Assembly (NCBI GenBank): GCA_024103425.1
Contig: JAGFIS010000022.1
Coordinates: 119,624 to 183,623, forward strand
DNA: 64,000 nt
From: Chitinophagaceae bacterium
Lineage (GTDB): Bacteria; Bacteroidota; Bacteroidia; Chitinophagales; Chitinophagaceae
Direction of reading: 5' to 3'
Each line of letters starts with the position of its first letter. The stretch's first letter is position 1. This document shows, one piece after another, positions 38,500-47,549 of the stretch. The notes under the pieces are model-generated. The model searched no databases. It was given only the letters and a program-made list of their open reading frames with translations, and was not told the origin of the DNA. The translations under genes and the position numbers were made by a program.

Positions 38500-39237
38500 A
38501 TGAAGATTATTCCGTTAAGTGAGGGTGCATTTACAGTTGATCAGACCAAACGATTTGTTCCGTTTGATCTGGCGAAAGATAATTTGCTGGAACGGTCCAG
38601 GGGAAGTCTCTTGGTAGAGATACAGCCCTTTATTGTAATTACATCAGATGAAGTTTTGCTTCTGGATACCGGGTTGGGATTCACAACTCCCGACGGTAAA
38701 ATGCAGATTCATAATATCCTTGCACAGCATGGAATCCTGCCCGAAGATGTCAATCGTGTACTGATGTCGCACTTGCACAAAGATCACAGTGGTGGAATCA
38801 TGATGCCTGACAAAAAGACCAGTGCATTTAAAAATGCAACCTATTACATCAGCCGTCAAGAGTGGGAGCTTGCATTGACGCCCACTTCCTCATATCATCC
38901 TGAAGACTTTAAAGAACTGAGCGGAGAACAACTCCGGTTTGTCGAAGGCAGCGGATCGATTTCTAATTCGATAGAATATATTTTTACAGGGGCGCACTCG
39001 CCCTATCATCAGGCATTTAAGATTACAGAAGGAGATGAGGTGATCTTCTACGGTGGTGATGTAGCACCGAGGATGATGCAAATGAAAAACCGCTACAAAG
39101 CAAAATACGATTACAGGCCCGAGGAAGCAATGCTATTAAGGCAACAGTGGATGGAAGAAAGTAAAAAAGACAATCGCACTTTTTTATTTTATCATGATAT
39201 AAAGTATCCGTATTATCAGTTTAAAAGGTGGACCTGA
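38500..39237 (+). CDS. MBL-fold metallo-hydrolase
   Basis: The 245-residue protein carries the metallo-beta-lactamase metal-binding motif HLHKDH near residue 91 (MSHLHKDHSGGIMMP). A later histidine is in FTGAHSPYHQAF, an acidic ligand in FYGGDVAPR, and a last histidine in LFYHDIKYP. It lacks a signal peptide and is likely a cytoplasmic binuclear-zinc hydrolase. Substrate is unknown. It follows rodA by 19 bp and may be the last gene of that operon, though no link to cell shape is evident. Confidence 0.88.
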   Translation: MKIIPLSEGAFTVDQTKRFVPFDLAKDNLLERSRGSLLVEIQPFIVITSDEVLLLDTGLGFTTPDGKMQIHNILAQHGILPEDVNRVLMSHLHKDHSGGIMMPDKKTSAFKNATYYISRQEWELALTPTSSYHPEDFKELSGEQLRFVEGSGSISNSIEYIFTGAHSPYHQAFKITEGDEVIFYGGDVAPRMMQMKNRYKAKYDYRPEEAMLLRQQWMEESKKDNRTFLFYHDIKYPYYQFKRWT

Positions 39238-39275
39238 TTCCTGGATAAAACAGCTGCATTTTCAAATAACACTTT

Positions 39276-40406
39276 TTATTCTTTTTTGAAACGAGCTATT
39301 GTACTTCCATTTTTAGTTACATGCCTGATAAAATAGATCCCGGAGACCAGGGTGGAGATGTCTATTTCCTGAATAGGGTTAGCAGAAATTCCTTTTTGAA
39401 TTACTATTCTTCCACTCAGGTCAAATATTTGTAAATACGATGCAGAGCTGGTTGCTAAGCCCAAGTGGACGCGCAGTTTATCTTTTGCGGGATTGTTTAT
39501 TATATAGAAGTTTTGTTGTGAGTTGTTTTCGATATTAACCACTATAGTAGGTGAGTATGAGAATTTGCTGTCAGTGTCTATTTGTTTAATACGGTAGAAT
39601 ACTTTTCCTGAGGCAGGATTCTTGTCGATAAAAGTGTAAAGGGACTTTCCTGTTGAATTATGATGCGTTTCCATACTGCCTACTTCCATGAAAGTACGCC
39701 CGTCGTTACTATGCTCTATTGCGAATAGTGCTACGTTTTTTTCCTCAGCAGTCTCCCACTTAAGTAGTACACTATTATCCTTTTGTAATCGACCTGAAAA
39801 TGAAATCCAAGTTAAGGGCAGGGGCCCCCCTATCGCAAATGGCATTGCCAAACTGAGTGAGGTAGGGTTAACAGTTCTTATATAAAGAACATGGTTCTCC
39901 CCAGGATTGAACTGTGTTACATCTACAACCAAAGAGTATTCTTCAATATATCTTGTTCTTGGAACAAATTGCAGAGTACCGTTTCCGATTCCGGGGTCCA
40001 CGTCGAAAAAATATTCAAGAATCTCAATTTCTGAGGATGGAGAAGTGGGGGGTATTTGAAAGGGCTGACTAACTTTATAAAAAGAAAGAATATTGGTTTG
40101 CCCCCAAATATTTTCTTTTGTTTTTGCTCTTAAAAATACGTTATGTAGTCCATTAGATAAAGTTGATACATCTATGCTGTGAGTATAATTATAGATAACA
40201 GTACATGGAGAAAAGTGAACTGTAATTGCATTGCCAAATCCTGGATCATTATCAAAGGAATACTCGAGTGCAGAAATTCCATATGGAATTGGATTTTGAG
40301 GAAGATTAAAATTGTCCAAAGGGGTTGTCTGAGCTACTATTGTATAGTTCATAACAATAATTAAAACTATTGTGGTCGCTAAACTAAATAGATATTTCAT
40401 AGCCAT
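39276..40406 (-). CDS. secreted protein with T9SS type A sorting domain and DPGxGN repeats
   Basis: The 376-residue protein has a signal peptide ending near IVAQ. Two copies of an 80-90-residue module follow, each opening with ALEYSFDNDPGFGNA or ILEYFFDVDPGIGNG and ending HNVFLRAKT or HVLYIRTVN. A fibronectin-like domain (LTWISFSGRLQKDNSVLLKWETA) precedes a C-terminal type IX sorting domain (NPAKDKLRVHL..., SGIYFIRHV...KKE). It is therefore exported and attached to or released from the surface. The function of the repeats is unknown. It is 6 bp downstream of the beta-helix-like gene, so the two form a pair. Confidence 0.82.
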   Translation of the reverse strand: MAMKYLFSLATTIVLIIVMNYTIVAQTTPLDNFNLPQNPIPYGISALEYSFDNDPGFGNAITVHFSPCTVIYNYTHSIDVSTLSNGLHNVFLRAKTKENIWGQTNILSFYKVSQPFQIPPTSPSSEIEILEYFFDVDPGIGNGTLQFVPRTRYIEEYSLVVDVTQFNPGENHVLYIRTVNPTSLSLAMPFAIGGPLPLTWISFSGRLQKDNSVLLKWETAEEKNVALFAIEHSNDGRTFMEVGSMETHHNSTGKSLYTFIDKNPASGKVFYRIKQIDTDSKFSYSPTIVVNIENNSQQNFYIINNPAKDKLRVHLGLATSSASYLQIFDLSGRIVIQKGISANPIQEIDISTLVSGIYFIRHVTKNGSTIARFKKE

Positions 40407-40412
40407 TGGATT

Positions 40413-41477
40413 TTAATGGGAAGCAATACTCAATATTAGAGTTGCAGTAGGAGTGCTTATAAGATTTGGAAAGCTAATAAAAAATATACTAGGGATTGGT
40501 GGCATCCCTGAAGGAATATAGGGTGCATCTCCTCCGTAAGCTCCGCAATCAATATAAGTACTATTAATACTTCCAGATAAAGTAGCTGGAGAATTCGGCA
40601 CAAGTTTAAAACGGTTGTCAGGAGAGAAGCCTTCTGGCGGGTTTGTTTTTCCTCCATTCCAGCCAACAAAAACGCTATTCATATCAACATTCTGCTTGTT
40701 GTTTCCGGTAGAGGAGAAAGCTGTATTTGAAATTATATTATTAAAATACTGATTGAAGGGCTGATTAGCCGAACCTATACTTGGGTTTTGCATAATGTTA
40801 TTTTGAAAAAGGACATTTTTGCAAATGAATGGAACCGATCCATTTTCTGTGTCAGGGAAGAAATTGTTATTAATAGCATAAATACTGGTATTGTCAATGT
40901 TACTTGAAAAGTTAAAGCCCTTGCCGAAGAAAATGTTGTTATAGACTAGGATTCCATTAGCAGTTGAAGTAGCTTCTCTGGAGTTTAATCCATATATGAA
41001 GTTTTGCCTAAGAGTGTCGAAGTTTGCCGAAGTATTTGGTTTATCTGCCAGTCTAACCCAATTCTTTAAAAAACATCGTTCAATTGTAATATATGTATCA
41101 TTAATTTCTGTTGAGCCTTCAATTTGTAATCCAGAAATCTTAGTACCTGAACTTCCCGGTGCGAATATTATAGATTGGATTTTTGAAACATTTTTAAACC
41201 ACTGGGTCTTTTCATTAGTTATTTCTTCCAGAAAATATCCGGTTCCAAATATTACAACCTTTTTGTTAACTGTAACAGTTTCATATGGTGTTTCTGCCCC
41301 CTCGAGGTAAATACTATCACCTTCCTGGACTTGTGGTGAAGCGATCGCCTCTGATAGTTGTTTAAAATCTGACTGAATTGTCTCGCTGCTATTCACCCTC
41401 CATATTTGTGCTTTTCCTTGAATAATTAGAAGAGAGAATATAAGAGACGATAAAAAATGTTTATTCATTAGCTCCAT
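40413..41477 (-). CDS. secreted parallel beta-helix-like protein of unknown function
   Basis: The 354-residue protein begins with a signal peptide (LMNKHFLSSLIFSLLIIQGKAQ). Its body is rich in short Asn-containing turns typical of right-handed parallel beta-helices: TKISGLQIEGSTEI, NGILVYNNIFF, TSIYAINNNFF, NVLFQNNIMQN, FNQYFNNIIS. Many such proteins bind or cleave polysaccharides, but no catalytic motif is recognised. Two ATGs are possible (41477 or 41468). A LacI-type operator-like palindrome sits 83 bp upstream, suggesting control by the neighbouring regulator. Confidence 0.75.
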   Translation of the reverse strand: MELMNKHFLSSLIFSLLIIQGKAQIWRVNSSETIQSDFKQLSEAIASPQVQEGDSIYLEGAETPYETVTVNKKVVIFGTGYFLEEITNEKTQWFKNVSKIQSIIFAPGSSGTKISGLQIEGSTEINDTYITIERCFLKNWVRLADKPNTSANFDTLRQNFIYGLNSREATSTANGILVYNNIFFGKGFNFSSNIDNTSIYAINNNFFPDTENGSVPFICKNVLFQNNIMQNPSIGSANQPFNQYFNNIISNTAFSSTGNNKQNVDMNSVFVGWNGGKTNPPEGFSPDNRFKLVPNSPATLSGSINSTYIDCGAYGGDAPYIPSGMPPIPSIFFISFPNLISTPTATLILSIASH

Positions 41478-41559
41478 ATTTAATGTTTACAGATAAGTAC
41501 CTAAGGCTACAGGAATAAACTTAGTATAATATTACGAGGTGCGAAATATTGAACAATAC

Positions 41560-41571
41560 GCAAACGTTTGA
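41560..41571. promoter_or_regulatory. LacI-type operator (left copy)
   Basis: GCAAACGTTTGA differs by one base from the perfect palindrome at 42619-42630 and has the central CG typical of LacI-family operators. It lies between the lacI gene and the secreted-protein pair. Confidence 0.6.
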
Positions 41572-41583
41572 CTAAAATTTTGC

Positions 41584-42603
41584 TTATTGTTTCTCAATAA
41601 GTTGTGTTTCGATATAAACCTTATAAAAAGCTGATAGTTCACTTGTTTTTACACTTTTTTGTTGAAGCAGATCCATTAAAATTTCAGCAGACTTCTCTCC
41701 CTGGCGGTAAGGAAACTGCTCTACGGAGGCGCTGGGACCATATTCCATAAACTTCAGAATAGGCATATTTGCATAGCTAACAAATTCAAGTTCCTTCCTG
41801 TACTTATTTGTCTTCCGCAAATGGTTGATTACATAAATTGCTGTGAAATCATTAAACGTAATTATGGCAGTGGGTGGTTTCTTTTTTGCCAGGAGTGTTT
41901 CAATGGCATTTATCGATCCGGCTTCGGATAAGTCGCTCGAAACAATCAGTGATCTGTCAATCTTGAGTCTTTTCATCGTTAATGCCCTGAAGTAGCCGTC
42001 TTCTCTTTCCATACTAGCAAAAAGTGAAGGGGGGCCGTTAATGAGCCCAATGGTTCTGTGTCCCTTTCTGAGGAGATAGTTCATGGCTTCGATTGTTCCG
42101 TTTCTAAGATCACAGACTACATAGTGAATATTCTTCTGATGCGGGATACAGTCAAAATATACCACGGGAAGGTGGTTCTTCTTAAGTGCATCCAAATGAG
42201 AATAGTCCATCGTTTTTTTGCTTATTGAGATGAGTAATCCTTCTACGCGGTGGTGTAACATACTCTCGACAAGTTCTTTTTCCTTTTCTTCAGTATCAAG
42301 AGATTGCCCGAAGAGTATTTTGTAGTTTCTCTGGGTCGCGGTATTTTCTATGGCACTTAAAGCTGTAGCGAAGAATGGTTCTGAAAGTTTGGGCACTATG
42401 ACCCCGATTGTTCCAGTTTTTCCGCGCTGGAATGAGATAGCCGGTGAACTGGGGATATACCCCAGTTGTTTTGCCATGCTACGTACTTTGTTTCTCGTTT
42501 TGGGTGAGATACTCGGATGGTTGTGCAAGGCCCTTGAAACACTCGATATGGAGATTCCCAGTTTTTGGGCGATATCCTTTATGGTTACAAATTTCTCAGT
42601 CAT
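41584..42603 (-). CDS. LacI family transcriptional regulator
   Basis: The 339-residue regulator has the N-terminal LacI helix-turn-helix with hinge (TIKDIAQKLGISISSVSRALHNHP, then KQLGYIP). The periplasmic-binding-protein-like effector domain shows GTIGVIVPKLSEPFFATALSAIE, VVYFDCIP, HRTIGLINGPP and AIITFNDFTAIYVI. It probably senses a sugar released by the adjacent locus. Palindromic operators flank the gene on both sides, one 16 bp upstream of its own start (autoregulation and control of susC) and one ahead of the secreted-protein pair. Confidence 0.94.
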   Translation of the reverse strand: MTEKFVTIKDIAQKLGISISSVSRALHNHPSISPKTRNKVRSMAKQLGYIPSSPAISFQRGKTGTIGVIVPKLSEPFFATALSAIENTATQRNYKILFGQSLDTEEKEKELVESMLHHRVEGLLISISKKTMDYSHLDALKKNHLPVVYFDCIPHQKNIHYVVCDLRNGTIEAMNYLLRKGHRTIGLINGPPSLFASMEREDGYFRALTMKRLKIDRSLIVSSDLSEAGSINAIETLLAKKKPPTAIITFNDFTAIYVINHLRKTNKYRKELEFVSYANMPILKFMEYGPSASVEQFPYRQGEKSAEILMDLLQQKSVKTSELSAFYKVYIETQLIEKQ

Positions 42604-42618
42604 TTTTTCCTAAATTAA

Positions 42619-42630
42619 GCAAACGTTTGC
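42619..42630. promoter_or_regulatory. LacI-type operator (right copy)
   Basis: GCAAACGTTTGC is a perfect 12-base palindrome between the divergent lacI and susC genes. On the lacI strand it contains AACGTTTG, close to a -7 box, so binding could block lacI itself; it lies about 36 bp upstream of the susC -7 box. Confidence 0.7.
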
Positions 42631-42665
42631 GTTGAAAAATAAAATAAATTGTTGAATTCAAAAAT

Positions 42666-42673
42666 TAAATTTG
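42666..42673 (+). promoter_or_regulatory. susC -7 box
   Basis: TAAATTTG matches TAnnTTTG and would place the start near 42680, 29 bp before the susC ATG. No clear TTG element is seen at the usual distance, which would suit an activator-dependent or regulated promoter. Confidence 0.4.
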
Positions 42674-42708
42674 AGTAGATATAGCATCATTTATCAAAGA
42701 GTTAAGAT

Positions 42709-45700
42709 ATGCCTAATTCAATAACTAATAAAGTCAAAAAGTTCAAAAACTTCAAATTGCGGTTGGTGATTATTGGTACTTTCTTTCTGTTCCTGGGGTG
42801 TTTTTGGATAGGGCACACAGAGGCTCAGGTTGATGTACAACAGGCCGGTCAAAAGACAGTAACAGGTAAAGTAACTGACATTACAGGCGTGCCACTACCG
42901 GGCGTAAGTGTGAGAGTTAAGGGGGAATCTACCGGGAGTGTCACTAATGGTTCTGGTGTTTATTCTATCAAAGTGGGAGGCAGTGCTACCGTATTAGTTT
43001 ACTCATTGGTAGGATATATTACTCAGGAAAAGAAAGTAGGCGATAAAACCACAATGGATATTTCGCTTGCAGAAGAGGTGAAAACACTTGATGATGTAGT
43101 GATAATCGGGTATGGAGAGGTGCAGAGAAAAGACCTTACAGGATCGGTGACAAGTATCCAGTCAGATGAATTAATGAAAGGTAAACCTCTATCGTTTCAG
43201 GAAGCCCTACAGGGGAAATTAGCCGGCGTTCAGGTTTCATCGTCTTCAGGAGAGCCGGGAGCTGCAGTGGCTATCTCGATAAGAGGAGCAAATACGATTT
43301 ATGGCGGATCTTCGCCATTATTCGTCATCGATGGAATTCCTTATGATCTTAACTCTAAAGAAATAGCTACCTCACAAATAGATGATGAATCCTACGGCAT
43401 GTCTAATCCACTTGCGACTCTGAATCCACAAGATATTGAGTCAATAGATATTCTAAAAGATGCCTCTGCAACTGCAATTTATGGTTCCAAAGGAGCAAAT
43501 GGTGTAATCATTATTACAACCAAGGCAGGAAAAGCAGGGCAAATGAGAGTTGAGTATAATGGCTCTACCACTTTATCTGATGCCGTAAAAAAACTAAAGG
43601 TACTGGATGCGTCAGATTATATTGAGTTTAGAAGGTTGGTATCTCCGAATTCTTCTCTGTTTTATTATGATAGTAACAAAGATGGACTGTTCAATGAATT
43701 GGATGACCCCAAAGACCCTTATGCATTGCCCTTTCATAACTGGCAAAATGAAATTCTCCGTCAGGGTGTTTCTAATGACCAGAGTATTACCCTATCAGGA
43801 GGGAGAGACGGCACCAGATATAGTGGATCTGCCGGGTATGTAAATGAGAAAACAATTTTAATTGCGAATAATTTTGACAGATACAATTTCAGGCTCAGAG
43901 TAGATCACTCTAAAAATAAATTTGATATGGGGCTTGGAGCCGTAACAGGATATACGGAAACAAAGGGTCCCAGCAATCTGGGAGTAATCCAAAGTCTTTC
44001 ATTCGCTCGACCAATAGAGTATTTCAACGAGGCAGTAGATCTTGTAGATAGGTATATTTCTCCTATTGCAATGATCACTAAGTCTTATAGAAACAGAATA
44101 TTGCTGAGGACAAATATGACAGGATATATTGGTTACAAATTTAATAACAGCCTGTCATTTAGAAATACATTCGGAGCCGTTTTGACCTCTTCTAAAGGAA
44201 AGGAATTTTACAATAGTGAGACAGCTTGGGGAAGAGAGTATAAAGGGATTGGAATTCTTCAGGATATTAAATCTAACTCCATTCGCAACACCAGTCAGTT
44301 GAACTACACCAAACGCGTCAAGAGAAATCACTTATTCAGAGGAATGGTAGGGTTTGAAGTAAGCAGATATAATTATGAAAACTTCTCGTTGCAGAACTCT
44401 TACTTCTTAGACGAAAGTACCGGAGTGGACGATATAGGAAAAGGGTCTAAATTGAATAATCTGGGATCATCAAGGGATATTAGTACCCAGGTATCCTACT
44501 TTGGAAGGTTCAATTATAGTTTCAGGAATTTGCATCTTGTAACGGCGACTTTCAGAGCAGATGGGTCTGACAAGTTTGGACCTGATAATCGCTTCGCTTA
44601 TTTCCCCTCATTTGCTTATGCCTGGAATATTTCAAATGAGAAATTCCTAAAGGATTCCCGCAAAATCAGTGATTTGAAACTAAGGCTCACTTATGGTAAA
44701 ACAGGGAACGACCGGATACCCTCTTTCAGATATCTGGCAGTTTTAGAAAATGCGTATTACAGTGGACAGTTGGGGCTGGCGCCTGCTTCTATGGCAAATC
44801 CTGATCTGAAGTGGGAGACAACCGACCAATTCAATATGGGGTTGGATATAGGGCTTATGGACAACAGGGTATTAATTAATCTCGATTTGTACAATAAGCG
44901 TACAAGAGATATGCTGCTTCCAGCCTATGTCCCGACACGGACGGGATATATTCAACAGTGGCAAAATCTTGGATTAATTACTAACAAGGGAATTGAACTA
45001 GCTATAAATACCATCAACATCAGAAATAAAGACTTCAGTTGGACGACAGGTTTTAATATAAGTTCTAACAGGAATATTGTAAACAATATTGGAAATGTAG
45101 GATTCATCAATGCAAGTATGCCCCACACTATTAAAGATCAGGGGCGTATAATGGTAGGTGGGTCAATCGGAGATTTCTATGGATACGTGTTTGACGGGAT
45201 TTATCAAATTGATGATTTTACTTGGCAGAATAACAGTGATCCGAGTATCCCGCATCAGGATAGGGTATACGTACTTAAGGATGGTATTGTCAGCCAGACA
45301 GGGATTAGAGCTGCCCCCGGATTTTTTAAGTATAAGGATTTGAACGGAGATGGATTTATAGACCTTGATAATGACAGGAAGATTATCGGTAGAAGTTTCC
45401 CTAAACATTTTGGTGGAATAACCAATACGATTACCTACAAGAACTTCGATTTGAATATCTTTCTGGACTGGTCTTATGGCAATCAACTATTTAATCTCTA
45501 TCGTTTCCAGTTTGAAGGGGGGCTTTACGGATCCTGGCAAAACCTGCTGCAGGACTTCTGGGATAACAGGTGGACACCCGAAAACCCTACCAATAAATAT
45601 GGAGATATAGCAACCTATAACCTGGCATCTCAATATTCATCTACCTATTATATTGAAGATGCATCGTGGTTGCGTCTGAAGGATGTAACAATTGGCTATC

Positions 45701-45906
45701 AGTTTTCAGGAGAGAAGATTAAAAAATTAGGGTTGGGTATCAGTAATGTGAGGGTATTTGTTTCCGGTACTTACCTGGTTACCTGGACAAAGTACTCAGG
45801 CTTTTATCCTGAGGTGAGTAGTAATAATCCCCTGCTGCCCGGGGTTGACAGGATTTCCTTTCCTCGAAGCCGCAATTTTTCCTTCGGTCTAAATGTGAAA
45901 TTTTAA
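42709..45906 (+). CDS. SusC/RagA-like TonB-dependent outer membrane transporter
   Basis: The 1065-residue protein has a long SusC-style signal region ending near TEAQ. A carboxypeptidase-regulatory-like domain (VTGKVTDITGVPLPGVSVRVKG) follows, then the TonB-box/plug region (LDDVVIIGYGEVQRKDLTGSV, IRGANTIYGGSSPLFVIDGIP, ILKDASATAIYGSKGANGVIIITTKAG) and a large barrel ending FGLNVKF. SusC proteins import oligosaccharides through the outer membrane using TonB energy, with SusD as lid. The susD gene follows 9 bp later. It heads the locus controlled by the divergent LacI regulator. Confidence 0.96.
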   Translation: MPNSITNKVKKFKNFKLRLVIIGTFFLFLGCFWIGHTEAQVDVQQAGQKTVTGKVTDITGVPLPGVSVRVKGESTGSVTNGSGVYSIKVGGSATVLVYSLVGYITQEKKVGDKTTMDISLAEEVKTLDDVVIIGYGEVQRKDLTGSVTSIQSDELMKGKPLSFQEALQGKLAGVQVSSSSGEPGAAVAISIRGANTIYGGSSPLFVIDGIPYDLNSKEIATSQIDDESYGMSNPLATLNPQDIESIDILKDASATAIYGSKGANGVIIITTKAGKAGQMRVEYNGSTTLSDAVKKLKVLDASDYIEFRRLVSPNSSLFYYDSNKDGLFNELDDPKDPYALPFHNWQNEILRQGVSNDQSITLSGGRDGTRYSGSAGYVNEKTILIANNFDRYNFRLRVDHSKNKFDMGLGAVTGYTETKGPSNLGVIQSLSFARPIEYFNEAVDLVDRYISPIAMITKSYRNRILLRTNMTGYIGYKFNNSLSFRNTFGAVLTSSKGKEFYNSETAWGREYKGIGILQDIKSNSIRNTSQLNYTKRVKRNHLFRGMVGFEVSRYNYENFSLQNSYFLDESTGVDDIGKGSKLNNLGSSRDISTQVSYFGRFNYSFRNLHLVTATFRADGSDKFGPDNRFAYFPSFAYAWNISNEKFLKDSRKISDLKLRLTYGKTGNDRIPSFRYLAVLENAYYSGQLGLAPASMANPDLKWETTDQFNMGLDIGLMDNRVLINLDLYNKRTRDMLLPAYVPTRTGYIQQWQNLGLITNKGIELAINTINIRNKDFSWTTGFNISSNRNIVNNIGNVGFINASMPHTIKDQGRIMVGGSIGDFYGYVFDGIYQIDDFTWQNNSDPSIPHQDRVYVLKDGIVSQTGIRAAPGFFKYKDLNGDGFIDLDNDRKIIGRSFPKHFGGITNTITYKNFDLNIFLDWSYGNQLFNLYRFQFEGGLYGSWQNLLQDFWDNRWTPENPTNKYGDIATYNLASQYSSTYYIEDASWLRLKDVTIGYQFSGEKIKKLGLGISNVRVFVSGTYLVTWTKYSGFYPEVSSNNPLLPGVDRISFPRSRNFSFGLNVKF

Positions 45907-45915
45907 AATCCAGAA

Positions 45916-47547
45916 ATGATGAGAAAATTATTTGTTTTAAGTTTTGTATTTCTGTTAGCATCATGTACCAAGATGCTGGAGACCGCTCCCTATTCATTTG
46001 GAACCGTAGAGAATTTATATAAGAGTGCTCAGGATGCTGAACTGGGGTTGACGGGATGTTACAACATTCTCAATACTGAACAGGCACAGTCAGTATCTGG
46101 TCAGCAGGCTGGAGCTACATTTAATAAGTATATGCACGTAATGCTGGATATGGGGTTCGATGAGTTGATACCAAATCCGGCTAATGGTTTGAGGGCTGAT
46201 TACGGGCCATTTGCCCTGCATACGGTTACCCAGCAACATGAAGTAATCAGAAACAACTTCTTCCTCTGGTTTGCAGGTGTAAACCGTACTAATTACTTGT
46301 TGGATGGGGTAGGTAACATCGATATGAACGAGGCTCGCAAAAAAGAAATTCTTGGAGAAGGGCATTTCCTTAGAGGGGTTTTCTACACCTATTTAGCAAT
46401 GTTATACGGTGGTGTACCCTTGTATGATGTGCCTAACCATGACCCCAATGCACCGCGCCAGCCCTTGCAGGAAGTGTATAACCTGGTTATTAGTGATTTC
46501 AAATATGCGTACGACAATCTGCCCGACAGAGCCGGTATTTTAGGAAGGGCCAATAAGTGGTCTGCTGCATCTTACCTGGCGAAAGTTTATACCTATCTGG
46601 CAAGTTGTAAGCAGAATTCGGTAGGTGCAGGCCTGAACTTTCCTTTAAACTCTTTTGACTGGGTAAATGCCCAGGATATGTATGCTCAGGCTCTTCAGGT
46701 GACTCAGGATATAATCAGTCACAGTGGATACAAATTATTAGATAACTACAATTATCTTTTTTATGAATCAACTGACTCATACAGGGATATGGAATGCCCA
46801 TTCGTGGTGATGTCAAGTAGTAGTCCCACAAATGGAAACCACACATATTGGGGAGAGTTTCTGGTGCCGGCAGGAAACAGGAATACTAATGGAGGGGGAA
46901 GAGCTATCTTCAGGCCTGTTGCAGAAATGCTTTCATTGTACAGTAATTCAGATTTCCGTAAAGGATGGAATCTGGTTTACCAGTTAAGAGATATTGATCC
47001 TACAGAAGTAATTGATGGAGTAACCTATAAGGTGCCTCGACTGGCGGTTACCCCCAATTCTGGATTAGTATGCGGTGGTAAGTTTAGATACATGATTCCA
47101 AGCGAGAAAATGATCGAGAACACCAGATCTATTGGGTCAACACCAATAATTCGTTTTGCGGATATATTGTTACTCAATGCTGAGGCTTTATATTATACCG
47201 GCAACGAACCTGAAGCGAGAAATGTACTTTATAAGATAAGAAAAAGGGCGGCCCAGAATGATGATGCAGTGGCTACTGCCTTGACCAATGAATACCATCG
47301 CGACGATTTTCTAACAGAACTTCTGGAAGAAAGAAGCCGTGAACTCTGTTTTGAGGCTTGGAGAAGGATTGACCTGATTAGATTCGCGAAAGTGGAAGAA
47401 GCACTTAATGCCATTAATCCTAATGTGGGAGCATATAATAAAATGATAACTGAGATCCGGGCTAACTGGAGTCAGCACAGGATTTGGTTTCCGATTCCAC
47501 AGTCGGAAATCGATTTAAGTGTCATAGAACAAAACCCAGGATATTAA
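45916..47547 (+). CDS. SusD/RagB-like nutrient-binding lipoprotein
   Basis: The 543-residue protein has a lipoprotein signal (KLFVLSFVFLLASC), placing it at the outer membrane surface. SusD hallmarks are LGEGHFLRGVFYTYLAMLYGGVPLYD, RANKWSAASYLAKVYTYLA, PIIRFADILLLNAEALY and the C-terminal ELLEERSRELCFEAWRRIDLIRF with WFPIPQSEIDL. It pairs with the upstream SusC and captures glycans. Its C-terminal half is complete and normal in length. Confidence 0.96.
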   Translation: MMRKLFVLSFVFLLASCTKMLETAPYSFGTVENLYKSAQDAELGLTGCYNILNTEQAQSVSGQQAGATFNKYMHVMLDMGFDELIPNPANGLRADYGPFALHTVTQQHEVIRNNFFLWFAGVNRTNYLLDGVGNIDMNEARKKEILGEGHFLRGVFYTYLAMLYGGVPLYDVPNHDPNAPRQPLQEVYNLVISDFKYAYDNLPDRAGILGRANKWSAASYLAKVYTYLASCKQNSVGAGLNFPLNSFDWVNAQDMYAQALQVTQDIISHSGYKLLDNYNYLFYESTDSYRDMECPFVVMSSSSPTNGNHTYWGEFLVPAGNRNTNGGGRAIFRPVAEMLSLYSNSDFRKGWNLVYQLRDIDPTEVIDGVTYKVPRLAVTPNSGLVCGGKFRYMIPSEKMIENTRSIGSTPIIRFADILLLNAEALYYTGNEPEARNVLYKIRKRAAQNDDAVATALTNEYHRDDFLTELLEERSRELCFEAWRRIDLIRFAKVEEALNAINPNVGAYNKMITEIRANWSQHRIWFPIPQSEIDLSVIEQNPGY

Positions 47548-47549
47548 TT

